From Oscillospiraceae bacterium (lineage in GTDB: Bacteria > Bacillota > Clostridia > Oscillospirales > WRJC01), in assembly GCA_009783265.1 (NCBI GenBank), contig WRHM01000004.1:62001-126000 (forward strand): a stretch of 64,000 bases of DNA, written 5' to 3'. The translations under genes and the position numbers were made by a program. Under the pieces are notes generated by a model. The model was not told the DNA's origin and did not search any database. It saw only the letters and a program-made list of their open reading frames with translations. Position 1 is the first letter of the stretch; the number at the start of each line of letters is the position of its first letter. Below, piece after piece: positions 20,198-30,284 of this stretch.

Positions 20198-20821
20198 CTA
20201 TATTTTTTTCTTTGATTTTTCAAGTGGTTTTTGGCTTTTTGCGCTGTCTTTTTCTATGATTTTACCGATGTTTTTCGCCGTTTTTCCGTTTATATTACTA
20301 TTATTTTTATACAGTCCGAACCCTCTTGACCCGTCTTTCGCTATTTTTCGTTTTTCTCTGCCGTAATATAAATTTCCCTGTGTTTTCTTAAATATCCTCA
20401 GCATAAATCCCGATAATTTTTTTAACTGTTTTAATATAAACAAAACAGTAATTTTAACGGGAATCACCGTGATTTTATATAAAAACTTTAATAATCTTTT
20501 TATAAAATCAATAATCTTTTTTGACATGAATATAACAATTCTGCCAACCGTCAGATGATATAAAACAAAGCATATAAAACAGCCTAAAAGCGAAAACCAT
20601 CTGACTCTTCCCGAATTTGTGTAGAAAACCAGTAAAATAATCGAAAACGCCGAGAAAATACAGAATATTAAATCCTGAAAAAAAACCGAGAGCCATTTAG
20701 AATTAAACGCTATCCTGATTATCCTGAATATATCATAAAAAGCCCCTAAAAGCCCCCCGACAACGCATGAGAACAAAAACACTACGCCCTGTTCTGTTAT
20801 TGATATTTCCATAAGCAGCAA
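20198..20821 (-). CDS. yabQ: Spore cortex biosynthesis protein YabQ
   Basis: GGLLGAFYDIFRIIRIAF; adjacent to yabP and divIC-like gene. Confidence 0.85.
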   Translation of the reverse strand: MLLMEISITEQGVVFLFSCVVGGLLGAFYDIFRIIRIAFNSKWLSVFFQDLIFCIFSAFSIILLVFYTNSGRVRWFSLLGCFICFVLYHLTVGRIVIFMSKKIIDFIKRLLKFLYKITVIPVKITVLFILKQLKKLSGFMLRIFKKTQGNLYYGREKRKIAKDGSRGFGLYKNNSNINGKTAKNIGKIIEKDSAKSQKPLEKSKKKI

Positions 20822-20834
20822 ACCACCTTTATTT

Positions 20835-21239
20835 TTATTTAAACAGCTTCGATAAAAATTTAGATGATTTTCCGCCGTTGTTTGTACTCCCGGAAGCGTC
20901 CTCTGTGTAAAACAGCCCGGTTATATCGCCGTCTATATTCATGTCTCCAGTTTCCAGAGAAAGTTTATTTATGTGAAGATTTATCCCCTCTACGGTCATT
21001 TGCCCCGCTTCGGTTATTAAAACTATAATACTGTCGTTAAAATTATCGACCCGTATAACCCCTGAAACCGTCATTTGCTTCCGGTTATATAAAACTACGT
21101 TGTGAATTTTCCTGCTTCTTTTTTCTTCCCCGTTATTATTCAAATTATTTATATTACTCATGCCGTTCATGCCCTGCAAACCCCTTTCAAAAACATAAAA
21201 CACAATCCTGTATTTTATATATATGTCCGGAGTTTTCAA
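20835..21239 (-). CDS. yabP: Sporulation protein YabP (likely starts at an internal Met)
   Basis: KIHNVVLYNRKQMTVSGVIRVDNFNDSIIVLITEAGQMTVEGINLHINKLSLETGDMNIDGDI. Confidence 0.88.
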   Translation of the reverse strand: MKTPDIYIKYRIVFYVFERGLQGMNGMSNINNLNNNGEEKRSRKIHNVVLYNRKQMTVSGVIRVDNFNDSIIVLITEAGQMTVEGINLHINKLSLETGDMNIDGDITGLFYTEDASGSTNNGGKSSKFLSKLFK

Positions 21240-21277
21240 GGTATGTTCATATCATAAAATTTTAAAGACTTGTTTAA

Positions 21278-21664
21278 TCATGCCAAACCCCTGATTTTTA
21301 AAATTATATAATTTATTATGGCGCTTATAAGCGCGGGCACGGCCGCCATCGAAAGAAAAAGAGCTGAACCTATAATATACCATCCCCAATGCGCGTCCGC
21401 GCCTTCCATAAAAAGCATAATTACGGGAACGGCGCAAGCTATAACTGTAATTGCCGTCGTTACTGCATTTACAATTTTTTTTGGCGTTATTATGGCGGCA
21501 AGCGTATTTAATGCGATATATGCCGCTGTGCATTTGATCACAAAATCATATCCATCCGTAAATATTTGCTCCCAACCGAAAAATGCCATCAAAGCCCCAA
21601 AAATCGCAACGGCAAAAAATATTATACCTCCTCCGGCTCCGCCTTGTACAAATATAATGACCAA
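21278..21664 (-). CDS. Hypothetical membrane protein between yabP and the S4 gene
   Basis: Several hydrophobic helices; ORF track. Confidence 0.5.
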   Translation of the reverse strand: MVIIFVQGGAGGGIIFFAVAIFGALMAFFGWEQIFTDGYDFVIKCTAAYIALNTLAAIITPKKIVNAVTTAITVIACAVPVIMLFMEGADAHWGWYIIGSALFLSMAAVPALISAIINYIILKIRGLA

Positions 21665-21696
21665 TTAATTTTGCCGCCTCCTTATTATTTACAATA

Positions 21697-21942
21697 TTAT
21701 TGCCCTATAACTTCATACATGTCCGCCGCTCCGGTTTTTAACACATGCTCTTTTAATTCTATAACTTTTACTTTAATTTTTTTCTCTCCGAAAGAGATTT
21801 CTATTATATCGTTTTCTTTTAAATCATGCGAGGGCTTCGCGACTTTGCCGTTCACCGAAACCCTGCCCCCGTCGCACGCTTCCTGCGCGACTGTGCGCCT
21901 CTTGATAAGGCGCGAAACTTTAAGATATTTATCAAGTCTCAT
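21697..21942 (-). CDS. S4-domain RNA-binding protein (RqcP/YabO-like)
   Basis: [47 protein letters not shown]. Confidence 0.88.
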   Translation of the reverse strand: MRLDKYLKVSRLIKRRTVAQEACDGGRVSVNGKVAKPSHDLKENDIIEISFGEKKIKVKVIELKEHVLKTGAADMYEVIGQ

Positions 21943-21949
21943 AAATTCT

Positions 21950-22651
21950 CTATTTGCCGCCTTTTAATTTCAATAATTTAAACAAAACCGCCGCAAGCGC
22001 AGCCCCGACTAACGGAGCGGCTACAAATATCCACACGTTCGCAATCGCGTCGCTGTTTCCCGAGAGTAAAGCCGGTCCTAAGCTTCTCGCCGGATTCACA
22101 GATGTTCCAGTCAACGGAATCCCCACGATATGCACAAACGTCAGCGTCAGTCCTATAACTATTCCCGCAACGCCGCCTTTGCTCTCATCTGAAGTCACGC
22201 CGATTATCGTGAATATAAATATAAAAGTCAAAATTATTTCAACTGCTATCGCTCCCGCCACTCCCACATTCGCAATCCCGTTTGACCCGAGACCGCCGGT
22301 CAGGTCTTCAAGACCCGAATCAGCTCCCAGAGATACTATTAATTTCAAAAGTCCCGCTCCCGCAAACGCGCCGATTATTTGAGACGCTACATAACCGATA
22401 AAATCAGTCAGGCTTAATTTTTTGTTTATCAGCATAGCAAGAGAAACCGCAGGGTTTATATGGCATCCGGAAATATTGCCGATAACATAAGCCGTCGCAA
22501 TAATAGACAACCCAAAAGCCAGCGCAACCGCAAGATGCCCGCCATAAGACTCGCAGCCTAAAAACATCGCGCTCCCGCAGCCCATAAATACAAGAATCAT
22601 AGTCCCGATCAACTCAGCGGCGTATTTTTTGATATTTTCGACCATAATCAA
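21950..22651 (-). CDS. MIP family aquaporin/glycerol channel
   Basis: Two NPA motifs ([28 protein letters not shown]). Confidence 0.92.
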   Translation of the reverse strand: MIMVENIKKYAAELIGTMILVFMGCGSAMFLGCESYGGHLAVALAFGLSIIATAYVIGNISGCHINPAVSLAMLINKKLSLTDFIGYVASQIIGAFAGAGLLKLIVSLGADSGLEDLTGGLGSNGIANVGVAGAIAVEIILTFIFIFTIIGVTSDESKGGVAGIVIGLTLTFVHIVGIPLTGTSVNPARSLGPALLSGNSDAIANVWIFVAAPLVGAALAAVLFKLLKLKGGK

Positions 22652-22746
22652 TCAATTCTCCTTTAATTATGATTAATTCGACTTTTTTCGCTGTTATTAT
22701 CTATAATACCACTTATATTTTCCAATGTCAATATTTTTTTTCGTCT

Positions 22747-22775
22747 TTCGACAGATTTTTTGTGATTTTTCGACA
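22747..22775. promoter_or_regulatory. Two Spo0A-box-like heptamers TTCGACA, 22 bp apart
   Basis: ttcgaca at 22747-22753 and 22769-22775 in the divergent aquaporin/SLH intergenic region. Confidence 0.45.
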
Positions 22776-22871
22776 TTTTTTTCGTATAAAAGCAAATCGC
22801 GTAAAGTTATATTGCTTTACACGATATATTGATTTGTTTTATACTATAGTTTATTTTTTATTTTTTATTTG

Positions 22872-22900
22872 TTGACATTTTTTTGTTTTTGATATAGAAT
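22872..22900 (+). promoter_or_regulatory. Sigma-A-like promoter TTGACA-N17-TAGAAT
   Basis: 61 bp upstream of the 22961 start. Confidence 0.6.
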
Positions 22901-22960
22901 ATATAATTAGAATATAAAATATAGTTATGCCGTTTAATAAATTCGGAGGTTAAATATAAA

Positions 22961-25900
22961 ATGAACGCGAAAACAAAAAAAATAAAAAATAAAAAAAGTA
23001 AAACCGGGAGAAAGCTTTTATCTTATATTATTTCGGCTTTATTGATTTTCTCAGCCTTTGTTCCCGTGATTCTCTCTCCACTGATTTCTTCCGCCGAGAT
23101 AAGGCAGATTTCTTTTGATACTGTCTATCAGGACAGTATGACTACGGCTTCTTCTACTAATTTATATTATTTCGATACTACTGTCAAAGGCAGCGTATCA
23201 ATAAAATTTGAAACGGCTGCCTCGACCAAAACAAATTCATGGAGAATCTCGCTGATGGGCGTTTCGGATTCTACTCTCTATGCAATGCAGGATTTCGGCA
23301 GCGCGGCAATTTCGTCAGGCGCCACGACAAGAATCGAATATACCGATTATATAAATCTGCCCGCAGGCAGTTATTATATCTGGGTATATGTCCCCGTGGG
23401 CGCAACTTTAGTCACAAATTCTTATAAAATTTCCGTGAGTTTTTCGTTGGAATCCGGCGGTTCTTCCACTAATCCGGTCAATCCGAATCCAACTAATCCA
23501 AGCGGATCAAACAATACAATCCAGACCGCGACATTCATGAATTTAAATACTACAATGACCGGCAATCTTAAATCTGCCGCAGACCTAAATTATTATAAAA
23601 TAACCGTGCCATATCACGGCTCGATAAATTTATCTTTCTCTGTTGGAAGCGCAATCGACTCCGGAAACTGGGTTATATTGCTCTATGACAAAAACGAAAA
23701 GCAGTTACAGATGAGCCGCGTCGGTTCGGGAGGGGAAGTAATTAATCTAATAAGAACAAATAAATTAGACAAACTCCGGCTGCCTCCCGGAGAATATTAT
23801 ATAAAAATCGCGGCTTATAGTTCTTCTTCGGCTTCGAATGCAAATTATACTGTATACGCCGATTATTCAGCAGAGCGAAGCTCGCGGTATGAAAGAGAAT
23901 TTAACGATACCCGCGAAACTGCCACAAATATTTTGATAAATGCCGCCGTTATCGGCAATCTCTCAAGCGCATCCGACCGCGATTATTTCAAATTCAGCGT
24001 ATCTGAGCACAACGACCTGCGCATTGAATTTTCAACCCCCGACACAATAAATCAGGATATGTGGACTATATATCTTCAGGATTCAAAAGGCGGCGTCAAG
24101 ACTTATTCAGCCGGAGGTTCGGGCGAGGCTATAAACGGCAAACGGACTTTCGTGTCTGAAAATCTTACTTTAGATCAGGGTGAATATTATATCGTCGTAT
24201 ATCCTTATTCTGTAGATTCAACAAGTCCAGTTTTTTACTCAAATTCAGACTATTCGCTTTTAGTTCATTCAGATTCAGCACCCGTTCCCGAAATATTTGA
24301 CGACGAGTATATTTATCCCACAGAAACGCCTTCTTCTGAATATAACGTGAACAAAGAAATTTCGGGGCAGATCAAAAATGCAGGCGACGTCAATAATTTT
24401 GATTTCGGATTAAATTACAGCGGTTCTGTAACCGTTGATTTTATCTCGCCGAATAATATCTCAAAACAGGCATGGATTTTAAATATATTCGATAAAAACA
24501 ACAGGCTGCTTTATTCCGGGAAATACGGCGACGAAGGTACCGCAAGCTATTCTTCCGGGACAAAAGCCAAAACTTCTGACAAAATAAGAGTGCCCGCAGG
24601 CAGTTATTATGTTCAGGTCTTGCCTGTGAACGCGTATGATTTTTCAACGGCTTCATACAGGATAAGAATAAATTATTCTCCTGAGGCGAAAGAATCCCTG
24701 CCCTCTTATTCCAATTCTTATTTTAATTCTAATATTGAATTATTTGAATTATACGAAACAGAATACAACAACACGCCGCACACGGCAAATAATTTAAACT
24801 TGGGTTTGCCGCTTATTGGCAACATGTCTGATTATAACGATATAGATTATTTTAAATTTACCCTGACCCAGAACGGCAGCGTCGCCATATCTTTTGAAAC
24901 ATTGAAATCAATTTCACAGAACAACTGGATAATCGAACTTTTTTCAAGCGACATGGCGACTGAATCAATTTATAAAGATTATTTCGGCGCAGACGGCGAA
25001 TCAGAAAGCTCGCTTTCTGAGTATAAAACAAAAACCTCAAAAAATATGAGGCTCCAACCCGGGACTTATTATATAAAAATAAGCGCGTATAATATTATAA
25101 ATTACTCAAACACTGATTATAAAATAAAAATAGAATTTAACAACGAAAGCTCCGGTAACGGATTATATGAGACAGAACCCAACAACTCTCCCGAAACCGC
25201 TAATCTTTTGCCGTTTAACACAGATATAACCGGAGATATTTTTAATATAAACGATATAGATTATTTTAAAATAGCCGTGAACAAATCACAGGATATTCAA
25301 ATAAAATTTTCTGTGAACGCGCATATAAACGACAGTTTCTGGTCGGTTAAATTATACGACGCGTACCACAGGGAATTAAAATCCTATAAAATCGGCGGAG
25401 ACGGCGGGGTTATGTCTCCTTCGTCAGCTTCGCCGTCTTCTTCGGCTGATTTGACAAAATATTTCAAGACTGACAAGACTTATCTTATCCCGGGGGATTA
25501 TTATGTATCCGTAAGCGCATATTCTCCGGACGAATATTCAAACGAAGATTATATTTTAAAAGTACTTGACGAAGCCGGGCAAAAAATTGAAACGTTCGTA
25601 TATCCTGAAGATAAACCGTCTGAATGGGCGTTATTTGAAGTCGGGTACGCATACGGATATAATTTAATCCCGTTAAGTTATATGAAAAACTTCAAAAATG
25701 CGATAAAACGCGAAGAATTCTGTATGCTTATCATAAAATTTTTAGAAGTTGCCGAGGACAAGGATATATCAGAGATACTCGCTGAAAAAAATAAAACAAC
25801 AGACGCTTCGGTATTTACAGACACAAGCGACCCGTATATATTGGCCGCTTATTCTCTGGGTCTTGTGAACGGAAGGGGTAACGGGATATTTGATCCTGAC

Positions 25901-26179
25901 GGGAATATCACAAGAGAAGAAGCCGCGACAATGTTAATGCGTGTAGGCGTGTTCGAAAATATAAATATAAACGCCGAGCCGCTTAATTTTAACGACGATA
26001 TAAAATTTAACACATGGTCCGTTAATGCTATAACTTATGTGTCGGGCTGTATGGACAGCAGGGGCAACAGAATCATGAACGGTTACACCGACGGGGAGTT
26101 CCACCCCAAAGACACGTATTCAAGAGAACAGGCGTTTATGACGATATTCCGGTTATACGCGCTGAAAACCGGCGTTTGA
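22961..26179 (+). CDS. Large secreted protein with repeated pre-peptidase C-terminal-like (PPC) domains and C-terminal SLH domains
   Basis: Signal peptide; repeats of ETEYNNTPHTANNL...DIDYFKF...YYIKISAY; SLH-like FTDTSDPYILAAYSLGLVNGRGNGIFDPDGNITREEAATML. Confidence 0.85.
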   Translation: MNAKTKKIKNKKSKTGRKLLSYIISALLIFSAFVPVILSPLISSAEIRQISFDTVYQDSMTTASSTNLYYFDTTVKGSVSIKFETAASTKTNSWRISLMGVSDSTLYAMQDFGSAAISSGATTRIEYTDYINLPAGSYYIWVYVPVGATLVTNSYKISVSFSLESGGSSTNPVNPNPTNPSGSNNTIQTATFMNLNTTMTGNLKSAADLNYYKITVPYHGSINLSFSVGSAIDSGNWVILLYDKNEKQLQMSRVGSGGEVINLIRTNKLDKLRLPPGEYYIKIAAYSSSSASNANYTVYADYSAERSSRYEREFNDTRETATNILINAAVIGNLSSASDRDYFKFSVSEHNDLRIEFSTPDTINQDMWTIYLQDSKGGVKTYSAGGSGEAINGKRTFVSENLTLDQGEYYIVVYPYSVDSTSPVFYSNSDYSLLVHSDSAPVPEIFDDEYIYPTETPSSEYNVNKEISGQIKNAGDVNNFDFGLNYSGSVTVDFISPNNISKQAWILNIFDKNNRLLYSGKYGDEGTASYSSGTKAKTSDKIRVPAGSYYVQVLPVNAYDFSTASYRIRINYSPEAKESLPSYSNSYFNSNIELFELYETEYNNTPHTANNLNLGLPLIGNMSDYNDIDYFKFTLTQNGSVAISFETLKSISQNNWIIELFSSDMATESIYKDYFGADGESESSLSEYKTKTSKNMRLQPGTYYIKISAYNIINYSNTDYKIKIEFNNESSGNGLYETEPNNSPETANLLPFNTDITGDIFNINDIDYFKIAVNKSQDIQIKFSVNAHINDSFWSVKLYDAYHRELKSYKIGGDGGVMSPSSASPSSSADLTKYFKTDKTYLIPGDYYVSVSAYSPDEYSNEDYILKVLDEAGQKIETFVYPEDKPSEWALFEVGYAYGYNLIPLSYMKNFKNAIKREEFCMLIIKFLEVAEDKDISEILAEKNKTTDASVFTDTSDPYILAAYSLGLVNGRGNGIFDPDGNITREEAATMLMRVGVFENININAEPLNFNDDIKFNTWSVNAITYVSGCMDSRGNRIMNGYTDGEFHPKDTYSREQAFMTIFRLYALKTGV

Positions 26180-26200
26180 TATATAAGGCTATAAAACAAA

Positions 26201-26221
26201 AAGACCCTTTCGGGTCTTTTT
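26201..26221 (+). terminator. Rho-independent terminator
   Basis: aaagacccttt cgggtctttttt hairpin and T-tract after 26179. Confidence 0.85.
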
Positions 26222-26246
26222 TGCTTTTGTTATATAATTATAGTAA

Positions 26247-26390
26247 TTCTACTTGAAAACCACCCCGCCCTGCGGGCACCCCTCCACGGAGGGGAATTTC
26301 GCGCAAATCCGGAGTTTTGTCTAATTCCCCTCTGTGGAGGGGTGGCAAGCGTCAGCTTGACGGGGTGGTTTTCAACTTGCTTTATTATAT
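26247..26390. repeat. MITE-like repeat R1, copy 1 (nested inverted repeats)
   Basis: ctacttgaaaaccaccccgcc...ggcggggtggttttcaacttgc-type ends; second copy at 32990-33135. Confidence 0.8.
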
Positions 26391-26395
26391 AATAA

Positions 26396-27877
26396 TTATT
26401 CCTGTATATTATCTATAAATTTTACGATTTCGTTTGTTATTTTCGATTCCTGTTTTTCATAAGTCGAAGCGTAAGTATTTGTGCCTTTTTCCATCATTGT
26501 CCGCATACTGCCGGCTATATTGCCAAAATTGGCGTAAATGCCCAAATCGTAGCTTGTGGATTTAAAAATAATATCGAGCATATCGTTTGATTCTTCGTCT
26601 CTTGTGTATTTTCTCGTCAGGCATACATCGTAATACGCGGGTTTGATTATTTTTTCGCCGTAAAATCCCATAGCGTCGAATATATACGCCGTATTTTCCG
26701 GGTCTGATACGCTCTTTGGCATCATATAACAGAAAGTGTGAAAATCATTTGTTGAAGTATAATAGCGTTCCTGGGATTCGTCAAACTTGGGAAACGGGAG
26801 AATGCCGAAATCAAATTCAACGCCGCGCAGCTGCCATTGAATATAATGCAGCATTATGCCGTTAAACAACGCCCTTCCCTCGGGGAAAACCCAGAACGCG
26901 CTCTTATCCTCGCCTTTACCGTCGCGCAGGCAATCCCACGAATAATCGTTGTAAAACGATAAAATTTTATCTATTGTCGCGTTCATTTTATCTGTATTCG
27001 GCATAGAATACGGAATATCGTTTTCGTCTTTATACATAAATTGCAAACCTGCCCCATTTATCATACCGACGAGTATATCGCTCTGCAAAACATACCCCCA
27101 ACGATCGTATCTGTCCATTTTGCCGTTGCCGTCTATGTCCATTGTCGCCCCTTTCGACATTTCGCCCATAATATCAAGCGTCCATTTGCCGTCCCTGACT
27201 AACGAGTAAGGGTCAGACAGCGCGAGATCCGCCAATAATTGCTTATTGAATATCATAAGCATGATCCCGTCATAATGTTTCATAAAAGCGTCGCCGGTGA
27301 TAATATATAATTTATTGTCAATCGAAAGATTTTCCACGCAGTTCTGATCATACCACGATTCTTTAAGCGAGAGGTTTTCGTACTGCATTAAATTATTGCA
27401 ATACGGGATTAAATTCCATGCCGTAAAAAGCCGCGGAAGAATCAAGTCATAATCGTCTGAGCCGGAGTTGACAATATTTTTTACGTCTTTTGATATGTCC
27501 TCTTTGCTGACGCTGGAGAATTTAACATTGAATTTTTCTATTAATTCCAGATTGCGCCTGTATAAAGCGTCGTTGTAAACTTCGCCCTCTTCCTGCTCGA
27601 TTGTCAAATCTTCGTAAAATAATGCGTTCCCTTCGTTTTCGTCGATTAAAACGCGGAAATTATAACCGCCTAAATCCCGGATTTCACGCGGGAAAGTTTT
27701 TTCGGGTTCTGAGGCAGTCTGTTCCTGTTCCGTACCGGCTTCGTTAATTTCTTCGGCGGTCTGGCTTGATTCCGGACTTTCCGGTTTCTGAGAATTGCAT
27801 GAAATCAACATAGAAGAAAATATAGCAAACATAAAAATCAATATAAATATAAATGAAATAACCCGCAGTTTAGACAT
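26396..27877 (-). CDS. Extracellular solute-binding lipoprotein, paralog 1
   Basis: Lipobox MLISC; 493 aa; same layout as 33141-34676 (NDALYRRNLELIEKFNVKF; YDVCLTRKYTRDEESNDMLDII). Confidence 0.78.
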   Translation of the reverse strand: MSKLRVISFIFILIFMFAIFSSMLISCNSQKPESPESSQTAEEINEAGTEQEQTASEPEKTFPREIRDLGGYNFRVLIDENEGNALFYEDLTIEQEEGEVYNDALYRRNLELIEKFNVKFSSVSKEDISKDVKNIVNSGSDDYDLILPRLFTAWNLIPYCNNLMQYENLSLKESWYDQNCVENLSIDNKLYIITGDAFMKHYDGIMLMIFNKQLLADLALSDPYSLVRDGKWTLDIMGEMSKGATMDIDGNGKMDRYDRWGYVLQSDILVGMINGAGLQFMYKDENDIPYSMPNTDKMNATIDKILSFYNDYSWDCLRDGKGEDKSAFWVFPEGRALFNGIMLHYIQWQLRGVEFDFGILPFPKFDESQERYYTSTNDFHTFCYMMPKSVSDPENTAYIFDAMGFYGEKIIKPAYYDVCLTRKYTRDEESNDMLDIIFKSTSYDLGIYANFGNIAGSMRTMMEKGTNTYASTYEKQESKITNEIVKFIDNIQE

Positions 27878-27930
27878 TTTAAATATCCCCCTTTTTTAAA
27901 TAAAAATAAAAAATTTATAAAATAAAAATA

Positions 27931-28959
27931 TTAATTATCGCGCAATCTATAAACTTCGTCATATAACGCGTATAAATTTTCAACGGGTATATTCGAAGTA
28001 ACTCCGTTTCCCATAGAAAAAATTATGCGCCCGTCGTTTGTCTTAAAAATATTAATAAGCCGGTTCACTTCGGCGCGCACATCGTCCGGAGTCCCGAAAG
28101 GCATGACATTCTGCACGTCCATACCGCACATAAAGCATATTCTGCCTTTATATTTTTTTGCTATATCTTCTTCGTTCATGGCAAATTTTTGTATCGGGTG
28201 AATAACATCAACGCCGACGTCAATTAAATCCGGCAGGATTTTTTCTATATTGCCGCATGAATGCAGCCAGACGTGAAGACTATTTTTATGGCATGTATCA
28301 AATATTTTTTTATAATACGGCAAAAACATTTCGCGAAAAATCTCAGGCGAAAACATCAAATCCTGCTGCGAACCCAAATCATCGGTGAGATATACGCCGT
28401 CACAGCCTGTTTCTTTATGTATTCGTTCGATAATCCCGATATAGAAATCGCATAATTCTTGAAATAACCGGTGAACTTTATCTTTGTTTAGTAATAAATC
28501 CCCCAGCGCGTTTTCCATGCCCCTGAAGCTCCATAGCCGTTCATAAAATAAATACCAGAAGTGACACAGCCGGTAACGTCCGGTAGAATCTTCCGAAACT
28601 GTTTTAATCGCCGCTTCTGTAATCGGCTTTAGCGACGGCTTTGGGAATTTTTCGAGAAAATCATCAAGTTCGTCCCAATCGGCAATCAACTGCTGCGAAT
28701 CTATCGCCCCGCCTTTTGAATATATCCTGCCTCCCCAGATATATTCCGGGTAATCCGGAAACGGCGACCCCCAATATCCCGGCAAAGCCGGGACAAGCCA
28801 CATCGCGTCTGAGGGATAGCTGTCTAACAAAATTTGAACTTCCCCGCTTCTATCTCCATAAACCGACGGGTCGACCCAAAATCCGATAGTTTGAGGAAGA
28901 TAGCCGCCGCGCTCAATATTTTCAATCATCTGATTTTTATTTAACGGCTTTTTATACAT
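27931..28959 (-). CDS. Uroporphyrinogen decarboxylase (URO-D) family protein
   Basis: GVYLTDDLGSQQDLMFSPEIFREMFLPYYKKIF; WLHSCGNIEKILPDLIDVGVDVIHPIQ. Confidence 0.82.
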   Translation of the reverse strand: MYKKPLNKNQMIENIERGGYLPQTIGFWVDPSVYGDRSGEVQILLDSYPSDAMWLVPALPGYWGSPFPDYPEYIWGGRIYSKGGAIDSQQLIADWDELDDFLEKFPKPSLKPITEAAIKTVSEDSTGRYRLCHFWYLFYERLWSFRGMENALGDLLLNKDKVHRLFQELCDFYIGIIERIHKETGCDGVYLTDDLGSQQDLMFSPEIFREMFLPYYKKIFDTCHKNSLHVWLHSCGNIEKILPDLIDVGVDVIHPIQKFAMNEEDIAKKYKGRICFMCGMDVQNVMPFGTPDDVRAEVNRLINIFKTNDGRIIFSMGNGVTSNIPVENLYALYDEVYRLRDN

Positions 28960-29143
28960 AATATTATTTACTCCGCTATAATTTATAATTAAATCTAATT
29001 AATATTTTATCACATTATTGCGATTTTGTATATAGGCATAAATATAAAAAATAATAAATTTTTATATTGTGTTTTTTCGTTATATGATATATAATTAATT
29101 ATATAATCTCTATGTCATGTCGGGTTTATAAAAAAATAGAGAA

Positions 29144-29293
29144 GAGCAAAAGACTGTTTTAAGGCTCCTTTTGAAAGGAGCTGTCAGCGAAGCTGACTGA
29201 GGATTGCGGAGTTACGGCAATCCCCCGTCAACACTAACGTGTTGCCACCCCCTTTCGAAAGGGGGCTTTTGGGAACGGTTCCGACTTTTGCTC
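29144..29293. repeat. MITE-like repeat R2, copy 1
   Basis: Outer inverted ends GAGCAAAAG...CTTTTGCTC; ggctccttttgaaaggagctgtcagcgaagctgactgaggattg motif. Confidence 0.7.
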
Positions 29294-29327
29294 ATGTTTA
29301 TAAATAAATTTTATTACGGGTGAAAAA

Positions 29328-30161
29328 ATGATTATTGATATACATACGCATTTATTGAATTTCACAGATTTTGGGGCGCAGTTGCGCGAAGATTTGACGC
29401 GCAGCGGCATTTCACACGATATTTGGACATATAGCGAGGAAGATTATCTTGAGGCGACAAAAGAAGCCGATAGAGTTATCGTTTTCGGGCTTAAAGCGAT
29501 AAAAACCGGGTGGAATGTCCAAAACGAAACTGTGGCGGATTTCGTTTCGCGCCACAATAAAAAATATATATATTTTGCTTCTATTGACCCCTATCAGCAA
29601 AATTTTATGCAGGATTTAAAATATAATCATTTAAATCTTGAATGCAAAGGCGTTAAACTCGGCCCTATATATCAGGGCGTTCATCCGTGCGACAAAAAAT
29701 ATTATGAGATTTATGATTACTGCGAAAAAAATAAACTGCCTGTAATCACACACATGGCGACGACTTTTTCCAGCGGCGTGCCGCTTGATTACGCACGCCC
29801 GTATCATATAGACGCAGTCGCCTGCGATTTCCCGAAGCTTAAACTTGTGCTCGCGCATTTGGGGCACCCGTGGGAAGCTGAAACTATAGCGATTATTCGC
29901 AGAAACGAAAACGTTTATGCTGATATATCGGCGTTATATTACAGGCCGTGGCAATTTTATAACGCCATGCGGCTCGCTGTTGAATATAATTGCTGTCATA
30001 AATTATTGTTTGGCTCGGATTATCCCGCGACTACGACAAAAAAATCAATAGACGGCTTAAAAAATATAAATGATATTATCAAAAACACCGGACTGCCGCT
30101 TATTCCCGAAGATGTGACAGAAGGGATTATATATAGCGACTCTATAGGATTATTGTTTTAA
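29328..30161 (+). CDS. Amidohydrolase family metal-dependent hydrolase
   Basis: MIIDIHTHLLNF; VITHMATTF; KLVLAHLGHPW; LLFGSDYPATT. Confidence 0.82.
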   Translation: MIIDIHTHLLNFTDFGAQLREDLTRSGISHDIWTYSEEDYLEATKEADRVIVFGLKAIKTGWNVQNETVADFVSRHNKKYIYFASIDPYQQNFMQDLKYNHLNLECKGVKLGPIYQGVHPCDKKYYEIYDYCEKNKLPVITHMATTFSSGVPLDYARPYHIDAVACDFPKLKLVLAHLGHPWEAETIAIIRRNENVYADISALYYRPWQFYNAMRLAVEYNCCHKLLFGSDYPATTTKKSIDGLKNINDIIKNTGLPLIPEDVTEGIIYSDSIGLLF

Positions 30162-30284
30162 TTTATTTTCATGTCCGTATTATACAGTAAAACGTCCAGA
30201 TTATTAATTGTTTAAATATTTAAAATATTGTATAATATTTATTATAATTTTATAAATATATAAATTTACAGGGATAATATTGTT

